NCBI RefSeq assembly: GCF_002257705.1
Contig: NZ_LSLK01000036.1
Coordinates: 1-8,851 of the forward strand
Reading direction: 5' to 3'
Source of the DNA: Sporomusa silvacetica DSM 10669
GTDB taxonomy: Bacteria; Bacillota; Negativicutes; Sporomusales; Sporomusaceae
Length of the DNA stretch: 8,851 nucleotides
Shown: piece after piece, positions 1-6,599 of the stretch
How the letters are laid out: the number at the start of each line of letters is the position of its first letter
Numbering within the stretch: the stretch's first letter is position 1
Program-made: the position numbers and the translations under genes
The notes under the pieces: model-generated
Seen by the model: the letters and a program-made list of their open reading frames with translations, nothing else
The model's database searches: none
What the model was told of the DNA's origin: nothing

Positions 1-396
<396 letters not shown>

Positions 397-440
397 ATTA
401 TTTATGAAGCCATTTGTTGGCTCAAAATGATTATTTGATA

Positions 441-459
441 TTAGATGCAGAGCATCTAA
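441..459 (-). repeat. Perfect 8-bp hairpin in 16S leader
   Basis: Arms TTAGATGC (441-448) and GCATCTAA (452-459) flank a 3-base loop. It lies immediately beside the long hairpin at 461-502, so the two could stack in the leader RNA. Function unknown. Confidence 0.7.
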
Positions 460-460
460 C

Positions 461-502
461 TAAGCGACCACATCGAAATCATAGATTTCGTGTGTCTGCT
501 TA
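461..502 (-). repeat. Long imperfect hairpin in 16S leader
   Basis: Four blocks pair in order: TAAGC/GCTTA, GA/TC, CACA/TGTG and CGAAATC/GATTTCG, giving 18 base pairs interrupted by single-base bulges (468, 473, 497) and capped by a 3-base loop (481-483). It is long enough to be a candidate RNase III-type processing stem, but it does not enclose the 16S gene as classical processing stems do. Confidence 0.7.
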
Positions 503-520
503 AAGAAATTGTTTTTGGTT

Positions 521-544
521 TTGTATGTCGCAAGCGACATACAA
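521..544 (-). repeat. Perfect 11-bp hairpin in 16S leader
   Basis: Arms TTGTATGTCGC (521-531) and GCGACATACAA (534-544) are perfectly complementary around a 2-base centre. GG (517-518) and CC (545-546) could extend the stem past a small bulge. On the minus strand the stem is followed by an A-rich, not T-rich, stretch, so it does not read as a terminator. Confidence 0.8.
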
Positions 545-576
545 CCGCACATCTGGCTTTTTGATGCATTACTTAC

Positions 577-600
577 ATTGTTCAGTTTTCAGGGAACCCA
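577..600 (-). promoter_or_regulatory. boxA-like rRNA antitermination motif
   Basis: On the minus strand this reads GGGTTCCCTGAAAACTGAAC. It matches the boxA-like sequence commonly seen ahead of 16S and 23S genes in Firmicutes (TTCYTTGAAAACT type), where Nus factors load to prevent premature termination. Its place, roughly 100 bases into the rrn leader and ahead of the hairpin series, fits that role. The identification rests on motif recall. Confidence 0.6.
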
Positions 601-626
601 CGTGCACGAATGCACTAGTGTCGAGG

Positions 627-644
627 GCGTATCAGACGATACGC
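627..644 (-). repeat. Perfect 7-bp hairpin in early 16S leader
   Basis: Arms GCGTATC (627-633) and GATACGC (638-644) flank a 4-base loop. It lies between the promoter and the boxA-like motif. A second small stem, GTGCA/TGCAC with loop TTCG on the minus strand (602-615), follows directly. Confidence 0.65.
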
Positions 645-697
645 ATTATCCAAGACCACTTTTGTCGTTCTCATTCTTGCGGAGCCGACATTTATAA

Positions 698-726
698 ATG
701 ATAGCATGCTTGTTTGACAATGTCAA
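698..726 (-). promoter_or_regulatory. rrn operon promoter (sigma-70/SigA type)
   Basis: On the minus strand a perfect -35 box TTGACA (726-721) is separated by exactly 17 bases from a -10 box TATCAT (703-698). The DNA upstream (727-760) is A/T-rich, as expected for an UP element. Transcription should start near 690 and run into the 16S leader. The -35 box is half of an inverted repeat, TTGACA-T-TGTCAA. The promoter begins about 60 bases beyond the thiW stop codon on the same strand, so thiW transcripts could run into it. Confidence 0.85.
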
Positions 727-786
727 CATAAAACATACAAATAAACTTATTACCATTGACTGCCAATATATCGACCAACGTCTTGG

Positions 787-1302
787 TCATCGGATAAACT
801 TACGTTTTTCTGCTAAACCTAAATTCTCATAAAGATAATTCATGACTTTGGCCTTATATAGGAAGTAGGCAATAATACTTCCCCCCACAGTACTGACTAA
901 GAATGGTATAATAAAGAAGAATGCGCCTACTTGGGAGCCAACAAAATATTTCGCAACAGGATAAGCCAGCAAGGCCCCAAAGAACCCGGTACCAATCACC
1001 TCACCAATAATCGCACCCCAGATACTATTAGTTTTCTTATAAACTAAGCCAGCTAGTGCTGCGCCGACCATACTCCCGGGAAAGGCCAATAATGATCCTG
1101 TTCCTAAAATATTGCGTAATAAGGATATTCCAAATGCAGCACTAATCGAGTAGCGTGTTCCTAACAGCACTGCAAGCAGTATGTTGATAACATGCTGCAA
1201 AGGAAAGCATTTGGCAATGCCAATCGGAATATAGACTAAGTGGGCGGAAAGTACACCCACAGCGATAAATATGGCTGTATAAGCCAGCTTTCTAGTATTC
1301 AT
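787..1302 (-). CDS. thiW: ThiW, substrate-binding (S) component of an ECF-type thiamine-precursor transporter
   Basis: The product is a 171-residue, strongly hydrophobic integral membrane protein. Hydrophobic stretches at about 5-27, 38-60, 70-86, 92-115 and 125-150 fit the five or six helices of ECF S components. The pattern (N-terminal TRKLAYTAIFIAVGVL, then a Gly/Ala-rich core with PGSMVGAALAGLVY) is that of ThiW. The family is thought to bind a thiamine precursor, probably the thiazole moiety, and to use a shared EcfA/EcfT energising module; no such module lies in this window, so it must be encoded elsewhere. The ATG at 1302 is preceded by GGAAAGGAAG (1320-1311) at 8 bases. The gene stands alone and diverges from pyc. 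A six-base-pair hairpin (773-788) overlaps the stop codon but has no T tract. No TPP riboswitch precedes the gene, although thiC nearby has one. Confidence 0.85.
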   Translation of the reverse strand: MNTRKLAYTAIFIAVGVLSAHLVYIPIGIAKCFPLQHVINILLAVLLGTRYSISAAFGISLLRNILGTGSLLAFPGSMVGAALAGLVYKKTNSIWGAIIGEVIGTGFFGALLAYPVAKYFVGSQVGAFFFIIPFLVSTVGGSIIAYFLYKAKVMNYLYENLGLAEKRKFIR

Positions 1303-1340
1303 ATATTTTACTTCCTTTCCATATATATATCAAGTAGTAC

Positions 1341-1374
1341 GGTAATACGCCCAGCAAATGCTCCGCCTATTACC
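1341..1374. other. Stem-loop with symmetric 5x5 internal loop in thiW/pyc gap
   Basis: Outer arms GGTAATA (1341-1347) and TATTACC (1368-1374) are perfectly complementary. Inside them an unpaired 5-by-5 loop (CGCCC opposite CCGCC; on the minus strand GGCGG opposite GGGCG) is followed by a 4-bp stem AGCA/TGCT with a 2-base tip. In the thiW transcript it would lie about 40 bases before the start codon. No T tract follows on either strand, so it is not a terminator. It matches no riboswitch class that I recognise. Confidence 0.5.
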
Positions 1375-1469
1375 TCGACAATTTTACAGTTACATCTTCG
1401 TCACTGGCAACAGTACATCCTGCTAAATACCTTATTAACAATCAATGAAAAACAAAAGACTAAATTCTT

Positions 1470-1475
1470 ATTATA
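1470..1475 (-). promoter_or_regulatory. Possible -10 box for thiW
   Basis: The minus strand reads TATAAT, a perfect -10 hexamer, about 170 bases ahead of the thiW start. The best -35 at a 16-17 base spacing is poor (CTGATT or ACTGAT). If it is real, thiW has a leader of about 160 bases that includes the folded element at 1341-1374. Confidence 0.4.
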
Positions 1476-1477
1476 TC

Positions 1478-1506
1478 TTGTATTTTTTGTAAATCAGTGG
1501 TAAATT
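1478..1506 (+). promoter_or_regulatory. Possible pyc promoter with extended -10
   Basis: TTGTAT (1478-1483) lies 17 bases ahead of TAAATT (1501-1506). The -10 is preceded by TG one base away (1498-1499), an extended -10 feature. Each hexamer matches consensus at only about four positions, so this is the best candidate and not a firm call. Confidence 0.3.
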
Positions 1507-1531
1507 ATCAATTACAGTTGTTTGTTTACAA
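1498..1531. promoter_or_regulatory. Possible BirA (biotin repressor) operator upstream of pyc
   Basis: The right half TGTTTACAA (1523-1531) matches the BirA half-site GGTTTACAA at 8 of 9 positions. A weaker left half TGGTAAATT (1498-1506; 6 of 9 against TTGTAAACC) lies 16 bases away, which is the usual BirA spacing. A perfect but wider inverted repeat, TTGTAAA (1487-1493) to TTTACAA (1525-1531), also exists with a 31-base spacer. The site overlaps the possible pyc -10 box. Regulation of a biotin enzyme by biotin supply would make sense, but the left half is poor. Confidence 0.3.
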
Positions 1532-1565
1532 TGTACCTATACCTTGTTTTAGGAGGAGAATTACG

Positions 1566-4500
1566 ATGAAAAAAATCCAGACGGTGCTTGTCGCCAATCG
1601 TGGCGAAATTGCTATTCGGGTTATGCGGGCTTGCAGTGAATTGGAAATACGTACAATTGCTATTTATTCCAAAGAAGATATATTCTCGTTGCACCGCTAT
1701 CGAGCTGATGAGGCCTACCTGATAGGTGAAGATAAAAGCCCTGTTGACGCTTACCTGGATATTGAATCCATACTGCGCATAGCCAAAAGTCGAAAGGTGG
1801 ATGCCATCCACCCCGGTTATGGTTTTTTGTCTGAAAACATTAACCTGGCCATACGCTGTAAAGAAGAAGGCATTACCTTCATTGGCCCAGACATTGAGCA
1901 TTTAGCCATGTTTGGTGACAAAATTAATGCCCGCGCCCAGGCAGTGGCCGCAGGTCTACCTGTCATACCAGGAAGTAACGGTCCAGTCCATAGTGTAGAA
2001 GAAATCAAGGATTTTGCTGAACGTTACGGCTATCCATTCATTATTAAGGCGATATCAGGCGGCGGCGGTCGCGGCATGCGCATTGTTCGCTCAGCCGATT
2101 CCCTCGAAGATTCTTATTTACGCGCTAAATCCGAAGCTAAAGCCTCTTTTGGTGACGATCAAATCTATCTTGAACAGTTGATTGAGAACCCCAAGCATAT
2201 CGAAGTTCAAATCCTGGGAGACCAACATGGTGATGTCATCCATTTATATGAAAGAGATTGTTCTGTGCAACGCCGCCACCAAAAAGTAATTGAAATCGCG
2301 CCTAGTATCTCCCTGCCAGAAAAATTGCGGCAGGAAATTTGCGCCGCTGCCGTCAAACTGATGAAAGCAGTTGGCTATATCAGCGCTGGTACGGTAGAGT
2401 TTTTAGTAACACCTGATCAGAAGTTTTATTTCATTGAAGTGAACCCCCGCATCCAGGTAGAACATACCATTAGTGAAATGATCACAGGTATTGATATTGT
2501 TCAAGCCCAGCTACATATCGCCGATGGTGCCAGACTGAGCGGTGACGACATCGGTATTCCCAGTCAAGACTATATTACCTGTAATGGTCATGCCATCCAA
2601 TGCCGGGTAACCACCGAAGACCCGGCAAATCAGTTCATGCCCGATACCGGAAAAATAGCAGCCTACCGCAGCGGTGGCGGCTTTGGCGTACGGCTTGACG
2701 CTGGTAATGCTTACACCGGTTCGGTGATTACTCCTTATTACGATTCATTGCTGGTTAAGGTCTCTACCTGGGGTCTCAATCACAAAAGCGCTATTGCTAA
2801 AATGAAACGCTGTCTTGGTGAATTCCGGATTCGCGGGATAAAAACCAACATACCCTTTCTTTACAATGTAGTTAACCATGCGGACTTTTTAAGCGGTAAT
2901 TATTATACTACCTTTATTGATACGTCCCCAGAACTGTTTATATTTATGCCACTCCAGGACAGAGGTACTAAGCTGCTTACCTATCTGGCCGAAACCACGG
3001 TAAATGGATTCCCGGGAATTGCCAAACGTCCCAAACCAAGTTTTCCCCCCACCCGCCAGTTACACGCCCCTGATGCGCCTCTAACTAACGGCACCAAACA
3101 AATCCTGGACAGCAAGGGACCGCAAGGCCTGATATCCTGGATTAAGGATCAAAAAGAGGTTCTATTGACAGACACTACGCTGCGGGATGCTCATCAATCA
3201 CTCTTGGCCACCCGAATGCGAACCCATGATATGCTCAACGTTATTGCCCCTACAGCCCATATGCAGCCTAATTTATTTTCTCTGGAGATGTGGGGCGGAG
3301 CCACTTTTGATGTAGCTTACCGGTTTTTAAATGAAGACCCCTGGAAACGCCTGGAAGCCTTGCGAGCCCAGGCCCCCAATATATTATTTCAAATGCTATT
3401 CCGTGCTTCCAATGCAGTTGGTTACACCAGCTATCCGGATAACGTAATTCGCGCGTTTGTTGCACAAGCAGCGGCAGCAGGTATCGACGTATTCCGTATT
3501 TTTGACAGTTTAAACTGGCTTGACGCCATGACCGTTTCCATCGATGCGGTACGCCAGTCCGGCAAGGTCGCAGAGGTTGCCTTGTGCTATGCAGGCGATA
3601 TTCTGGACCCGTCGCGCTCTAAGTATGACTTGAAATATTATGTGAATCTGGCAAAAGAAGTTGAACAAGCTGGCGCGCATATTTTGGCCATCAAAGATAT
3701 GGCTGGATTATTAAAACCCGAGGCAGCCTACAGACTGGTTTCGGCCCTTAAAGAGGCTGTAGACCTTCCTATACACCTGCATATGCACGACACCAGTGGC
3801 AACGGGATCTACGCATACGCCCGGGCCATTGATGCTGGTGTAGACATTGTAGATACCGCGATCTCCTCGTTAGCTGGCATGTCATCCCAACCCAGCAGTA
3901 ATAGCTTATACTATGCCTTGCAAGGCCATTCTAGGCAACCCCGCGTGGATATCGACAGCTTAAATAAATTATCCCATTACTGGGAAGATGTTCGCACCCA
4001 TTATAAAGATTTTGAAAGCAGTCTCCTTTTCCCCAACCCCGAGGTATATCAGCATGAAATGCCAGGTGGTCAATATAGCAACCTCAAGCAGCAAGCCAAA
4101 TCACTAGGACTGGAAAGTCAGTGGGACCGCGTTAAGGTAGTATACCGTCAAGTCAATGACCTTTTCGGCGATCTTATCAAAGTAACCCCTTCATCCAAAA
4201 TCGTTGGCGATATGGCCCTGTTCATGGTTGAAAATAACCTGACAGAAGACGACATTTATAAAACCGGTGATAGTTTAGACTTTCCGAACTCTGTTGTTGA
4301 ATTCTTCTCTGGTCAGATTGGCCAGCCCTACCAGGGCTTCCCCCAAGAACTGCAGCGTATCATTCTGAAAGGCAAGGCGGCCTTAACCAAACGTCCTGGT
4401 GAACTACTGGAAGATACCAATTTTGACCAGATACGCAATATGCTATCCGATGTTCTCGCTCGCCCGGTAACTGAAAAGGATGTGCTTGCTTACTCCCTTT

Positions 4501-5015
4501 ACCCCAAAGTATTCTTAGATTGGGTTAAAATGGTTGCTACCTATGGCGATGTGTCGATGCTAGATACCCCCACCTTTTTCAATGGCTTAGCCCCGCGTGA
4601 AGAACTCCAAGTCGACATTGAGGAAGGCAAAACACTTGTAATTAAGCTTATCTCTATTGAAGACCCACTTCCGGATGGCACGCGGATTGTCAACTTTGAA
4701 CTTAACGGCTTACCGCGCGAGGTTATTGTTAAGGATAGAAGCATCAAAGCCATTACGCTTGCAAAAACAAAAGCGGAAAAGGATAACCCTGGCCAGCTTG
4801 GCGCTTCTATGACAGGAAAAGTCATTAAAATTATGGTAAAAAGAGGAGATCCTGTTAAAAAGGGCGAATACTTACTTGTAACTGAAGCCATGAAAATGGA
4901 AACAACGATACAAGCTCCATTTGATGGTGTAGTTAAAGAGCTTTATGTAAAACCTCAGGATCCTGTAGAAACAGGCGATTTATTAATCGAACTCGTGAAG
5001 GTTGCAAAAGCATAA
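1566..5015 (+). CDS. pyc: Pyruvate carboxylase, single-chain biotin enzyme
   Basis: The enzyme carboxylates pyruvate to oxaloacetate using ATP and bicarbonate, an anaplerotic and gluconeogenic step in the cytoplasm. The 1149-residue product has the normal full-length order. Biotin carboxylase spans about 1-450, with ATP-grasp loop SGGGGRGM near 165 and catalytic EVNPR at 291-295. A linker covers about 455-530. The carboxyltransferase domain begins TDTTLRDAHQS (R540, D541, Q544), with R613 in LFRASNAVGY, the lysine expected to be carbamylated at K710 (AIKDMAG) and metal ligands H739 and H741 (HMHD). A conserved PYC/OADA region covers about 820-1020. The biotinyl domain ends the protein, with AMKM and biotin-accepting K1110. 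I chose ATG 1566 because AGGAGGAG lies 7 bases before it and MKKIQTVLVANRGEIA is the usual N terminus; an in-frame ATG at 1497 would add 23 atypical residues. It needs biotinylation by BirA, not encoded here. The stop is only 23 bases before the thiC riboswitch, so readthrough into thiC is likely. Confidence 0.97.
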   Translation: MKKIQTVLVANRGEIAIRVMRACSELEIRTIAIYSKEDIFSLHRYRADEAYLIGEDKSPVDAYLDIESILRIAKSRKVDAIHPGYGFLSENINLAIRCKEEGITFIGPDIEHLAMFGDKINARAQAVAAGLPVIPGSNGPVHSVEEIKDFAERYGYPFIIKAISGGGGRGMRIVRSADSLEDSYLRAKSEAKASFGDDQIYLEQLIENPKHIEVQILGDQHGDVIHLYERDCSVQRRHQKVIEIAPSISLPEKLRQEICAAAVKLMKAVGYISAGTVEFLVTPDQKFYFIEVNPRIQVEHTISEMITGIDIVQAQLHIADGARLSGDDIGIPSQDYITCNGHAIQCRVTTEDPANQFMPDTGKIAAYRSGGGFGVRLDAGNAYTGSVITPYYDSLLVKVSTWGLNHKSAIAKMKRCLGEFRIRGIKTNIPFLYNVVNHADFLSGNYYTTFIDTSPELFIFMPLQDRGTKLLTYLAETTVNGFPGIAKRPKPSFPPTRQLHAPDAPLTNGTKQILDSKGPQGLISWIKDQKEVLLTDTTLRDAHQSLLATRMRTHDMLNVIAPTAHMQPNLFSLEMWGGATFDVAYRFLNEDPWKRLEALRAQAPNILFQMLFRASNAVGYTSYPDNVIRAFVAQAAAAGIDVFRIFDSLNWLDAMTVSIDAVRQSGKVAEVALCYAGDILDPSRSKYDLKYYVNLAKEVEQAGAHILAIKDMAGLLKPEAAYRLVSALKEAVDLPIHLHMHDTSGNGIYAYARAIDAGVDIVDTAISSLAGMSSQPSSNSLYYALQGHSRQPRVDIDSLNKLSHYWEDVRTHYKDFESSLLFPNPEVYQHEMPGGQYSNLKQQAKSLGLESQWDRVKVVYRQVNDLFGDLIKVTPSSKIVGDMALFMVENNLTEDDIYKTGDSLDFPNSVVEFFSGQIGQPYQGFPQELQRIILKGKAALTKRPGELLEDTNFDQIRNMLSDVLARPVTEKDVLAYSLYPKVFLDWVKMVATYGDVSMLDTPTFFNGLAPREELQVDIEEGKTLVIKLISIEDPLPDGTRIVNFELNGLPREVIVKDRSIKAITLAKTKAEKDNPGQLGASMTGKVIKIMVKRGDPVKKGEYLLVTEAMKMETTIQAPFDGVVKELYVKPQDPVETGDLLIELVKVAKA

Positions 5016-5038
5016 AGCATAGTTTCTGTCATAGTTAT

Positions 5039-5119
5039 AGCTAGGGGTGCCAGATGTGGCTGAGAGGATTCAATTCCAACCCTCGAACCTGATGTGGTTA
5101 ATACCACCGTAGGAAAGCT
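5039..5119 (+). ncRNA. TPP riboswitch aptamer (THI element) for thiC
   Basis: The conserved TPP-aptamer blocks are present in order: AGGGGTGCC (5043-5051), GGCTGAGA (5058-5065), CCCT (5080-5083), GAACCTGAT (5085-5093), then TTAATACCACCGTAGGAAAG (5098-5117). P1 can form from AGCT (5039-5042) with AGCT (5116-5119), P2 from AGGG with CCCT, P3 from GCC/GGC, and P5 from TGG/CCA. TPP binding normally shuts off the downstream thiamine gene, here thiC. The aptamer begins 23 bases after the pyc stop codon and I see no clear promoter in between. Confidence 0.97.
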
Positions 5120-5201
5120 TTATACCAATCTAAACAAAGCTTGCCCACGTTCCTCACCTCTGCTATAGCTAAAAATACACTCATAGAGGAAGGGGAAAAT
5201 T
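5120..5201 (+). promoter_or_regulatory. Riboswitch expression platform and thiC ribosome binding site
   Basis: No hairpin followed by a T run is present, so control looks translational. The Shine-Dalgarno stretch GAGGAAGGGG (5186-5195) is 6 bases before the thiC ATG. TTCCTC (5150-5155) can pair with GAGGAA (5186-5191) and hide it. The neighbouring CACCTC (5155-5160) and TAGCTA (5166-5171) can instead pair back to GGGGTG (5044-5049) and TAGCTA (5038-5043), the 5' strands of P1/P2. AAGCTTT (5115-5121) can also pair with AAAGCTT (5136-5142), competing with P1. These are hand-drawn alternatives without energy calculation. Confidence 0.5.
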
Positions 5202-6500
5202 ATGTATACTACTCAAATGGATGCCGCGAAAAGAGGCATCATTACCGAACAAATGCGTATCGTAGCTCAGGAGGAAAATATTGATATTGAGCTATTACGC
5301 CAACTAGTAGCAAATGGCCGCGTTGCCATTCCTGCCAATAAGCAGCATACTAGTCTTAGCCCAAAAGGAGTTGGGGAAAAACTTCGCACCAAAATCAACG
5401 TCAACCTTGGAGTATCCAAGGACTGCTGCGACCTTGAACTTGAATTAGAAAAAGTAAAAAAAGCCATTGACCTCAAAGCTGAAGCTATTATGGATTTGAG
5501 CTGTTATGGTAAAACTCAGGAATTTCGACGCAAATTGATTGAAATATCCCCCATCATGATCGGCACTGTACCCATGTATGATGCTGTCGGCATGCTTGAT
5601 AAGGATCTAAAAGACATCACCGTCGATGAATTTTTCTCGGTTGTTGAACGTCATGCGGAAGACGGCGTGGATTTCATGACCATTCACTGTGGTATGAATC
5701 GACAAACAGCTGAGCGGGTGAAAAAAAATAAGCGTCTCACCAACATTGTTTCCCGGGGAGGTTCGCTTCTTTTTGCCTGGATGGAATTAAACAATCAGGA
5801 AAACCCATTCTATGAATATTACGACAGACTGCTGGACATCTGTGAAAAGTATGATGTGACCATCAGCTTGGGTGATGCCTGTCGTCCTGGTTCGATTAAT
5901 GACTCTACCGATGCTGCACAAATTGAAGAACTCATTACCCTCGGCGAACTAACCAAACGTGCCTGGGCCAGAAATGTGCAGATCATGATCGAAGGCCCCG
6001 GTCATATGGCAATTAATGAAATTGCTGCTAACATGCAATTAGAAAAACGTTTATGCCATGGTGCCCCCTTCTATGTGTTAGGACCACTAGTCACCGATGT
6101 CGCCCCCGGTTATGACCATATTACCAGCGCGATTGGTGGTGCCATTGCTGCGGCAAATGGCGCAGACTTCCTCTGTTATGTTACCCCGGCTGAGCATCTT
6201 CGCTTACCCAATCTTGATGATATGAAAGAAGGCATCATCGCTGCCCGCATTGCTGCTCACGCCGCCGACATTGCCAAAGGAATTCCTGGTGCCCGCGACT
6301 GGGATAATCAAATGAGCGCCGCCCGGGCCGATGTAAACTTCCCCCGCATGATTGAACTGGCTATTGACCCAGAAAAGGCCAGAAAGTATCGGGAAGAATC
6401 TATGCCTGAATGTGAAGATACCTGTACCATGTGCGGTAAAATGTGCCCCATGAAGAATATGAAAAAAATACTCAACGGAGACGACTTGAGTATTTTATAA
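5202..6500 (+). CDS. thiC: Phosphomethylpyrimidine synthase ThiC (short form)
   Basis: ThiC is a radical-SAM enzyme that rearranges the purine intermediate AIR into HMP-P, the pyrimidine half of thiamine. The 432-residue product matches the shorter ThiC form, which lacks the long N-terminal domain of the E. coli and plant enzymes. Recognisable blocks are KINVNLGVSKD (about 64-74), MDLSCYGKT (about 97-105), IGTVPMYDA (about 121-129), FMTIHCGMN (about 157-165), GDACRPGSIND (about 224-234), EGPGHM (H268), DHITSAIGGA (H306) and TPAEHLRLP (H332). H268 and H332 are the likely metal ligands, by family knowledge. The C-terminal cluster-binding cysteines are C408, C411 and C415, spaced CX2CX3C. The ATG at 5202 follows GAGGAAGGGG. 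The gene is preceded by a TPP riboswitch, may be transcribed from pyc, and ends just before a strong terminator. No other thiamine synthesis gene is adjacent. Confidence 0.97.
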   Translation: MYTTQMDAAKRGIITEQMRIVAQEENIDIELLRQLVANGRVAIPANKQHTSLSPKGVGEKLRTKINVNLGVSKDCCDLELELEKVKKAIDLKAEAIMDLSCYGKTQEFRRKLIEISPIMIGTVPMYDAVGMLDKDLKDITVDEFFSVVERHAEDGVDFMTIHCGMNRQTAERVKKNKRLTNIVSRGGSLLFAWMELNNQENPFYEYYDRLLDICEKYDVTISLGDACRPGSINDSTDAAQIEELITLGELTKRAWARNVQIMIEGPGHMAINEIAANMQLEKRLCHGAPFYVLGPLVTDVAPGYDHITSAIGGAIAAANGADFLCYVTPAEHLRLPNLDDMKEGIIAARIAAHAADIAKGIPGARDWDNQMSAARADVNFPRMIELAIDPEKARKYREESMPECEDTCTMCGKMCPMKNMKKILNGDDLSIL

Positions 6501-6519
6501 GTTAGTATACACTAGTTAC

Positions 6520-6567
6520 CTACAAAAGCTCTGTATTCTGCATTTAGCAGATACAGAGCTTTTGTAG
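6520..6567. terminator. Strong terminator hairpin, probably bidirectional, between convergent genes
   Basis: A 16-bp perfect stem (6520-6535 with 6552-6567), then one bulged base (6536) and a further 5-bp stem TCTGC/GCAGA closed by loop ATTTA. The inner part has AAAAGCTC on the left and GAGCTTTT on the right, so a GC-containing stem followed by TTTT can be read from either side. It lies 19 bases after the thiC stop and about 32 bases after the stop of the convergent gene at 6600-7376, so it can serve both. Confidence 0.85.
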
Positions 6568-6599
6568 CTTTTAATCCAAGGGTCTGAGTAACCCTCTGA

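Larger units (their letters stand above)
397..690 (-). other. 16S rRNA leader, rich in hairpins
   Basis: This is about 295 bases between the rrn promoter and the 16S 5' end, transcribed leftward. It contains no credible protein gene. It holds a boxA-like motif and at least five inverted repeats with very short loops: 627-644, 602-615 (minus-strand loop TTCG), 521-544, 461-502 and 441-459, plus a weaker one at 408-422 (arms AGCCA/TGGCT). Leader RNA of this kind normally takes part in antitermination, RNase III processing and 30S assembly; that role is family knowledge and was not tested here. Confidence 0.8.
1303..1565. other. Divergent intergenic region between thiW and pyc
   Basis: This gap of about 263 bases drives thiW leftward and pyc rightward. 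I see no intact protein gene in it. It holds the thiW ribosome binding site, a folded element (1341-1374), a -10-like TATAAT for thiW (minus strand, 1475-1470) with only a weak -35, a possible pyc promoter and a BirA-like inverted repeat (1498-1531), and a strong pyc ribosome binding site AGGAGGAG (1551-1558). A short open stretch on the minus strand (about 1315-1400) lacks a start codon and was not called as a gene. Confidence 0.6.

Noticed and set aside
397..690. CRISPR array, suggested by the series of short palindromes
   Set aside because: The hairpins differ in sequence and spacing, so there is no repeated unit with spacers, and no cas gene is present.
509..697. Rightward open reading frame of about 62 codons
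   Set aside because: It lies antisense to the 16S leader and promoter, its apparent residues come from the leader hairpins, and it has no family resemblance or ribosome binding site.
773..788. Hairpin GACCAA/TTGGTC at the end of thiW as a terminator
   Set aside because: The stem is only 6 bp, overlaps the stop codon and is not followed by a T tract, so I did not call it a terminator.
1315..1430. Short minus-strand peptide frames ahead of thiW, one with a lipobox-like LAGC followed by about 16 residues, another ending in a hydrophobic stretch
   Set aside because: Neither has an ATG with a ribosome binding site, the frames are interrupted by stops, and one includes the folded element at 1341-1374. 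I could not support a gene or a convincing pseudogene.
1303..1500. TPP riboswitch upstream of thiW
   Set aside because: I looked for the conserved aptamer blocks on the minus strand and found none.
1497..1565. A 23-residue N-terminal extension of pyruvate carboxylase starting at ATG 1497
   Set aside because: There is no ribosome binding site at 1497, while AGGAGGAG lies just before ATG 1566, where the usual family N terminus begins.
5115..5142. Intrinsic terminator formed by AAGCTTT/AAAGCTT after the TPP aptamer
   Set aside because: The loop is 14 bases, the stem is A/T-rich and no T run follows; a role as an alternative pairing is more likely.
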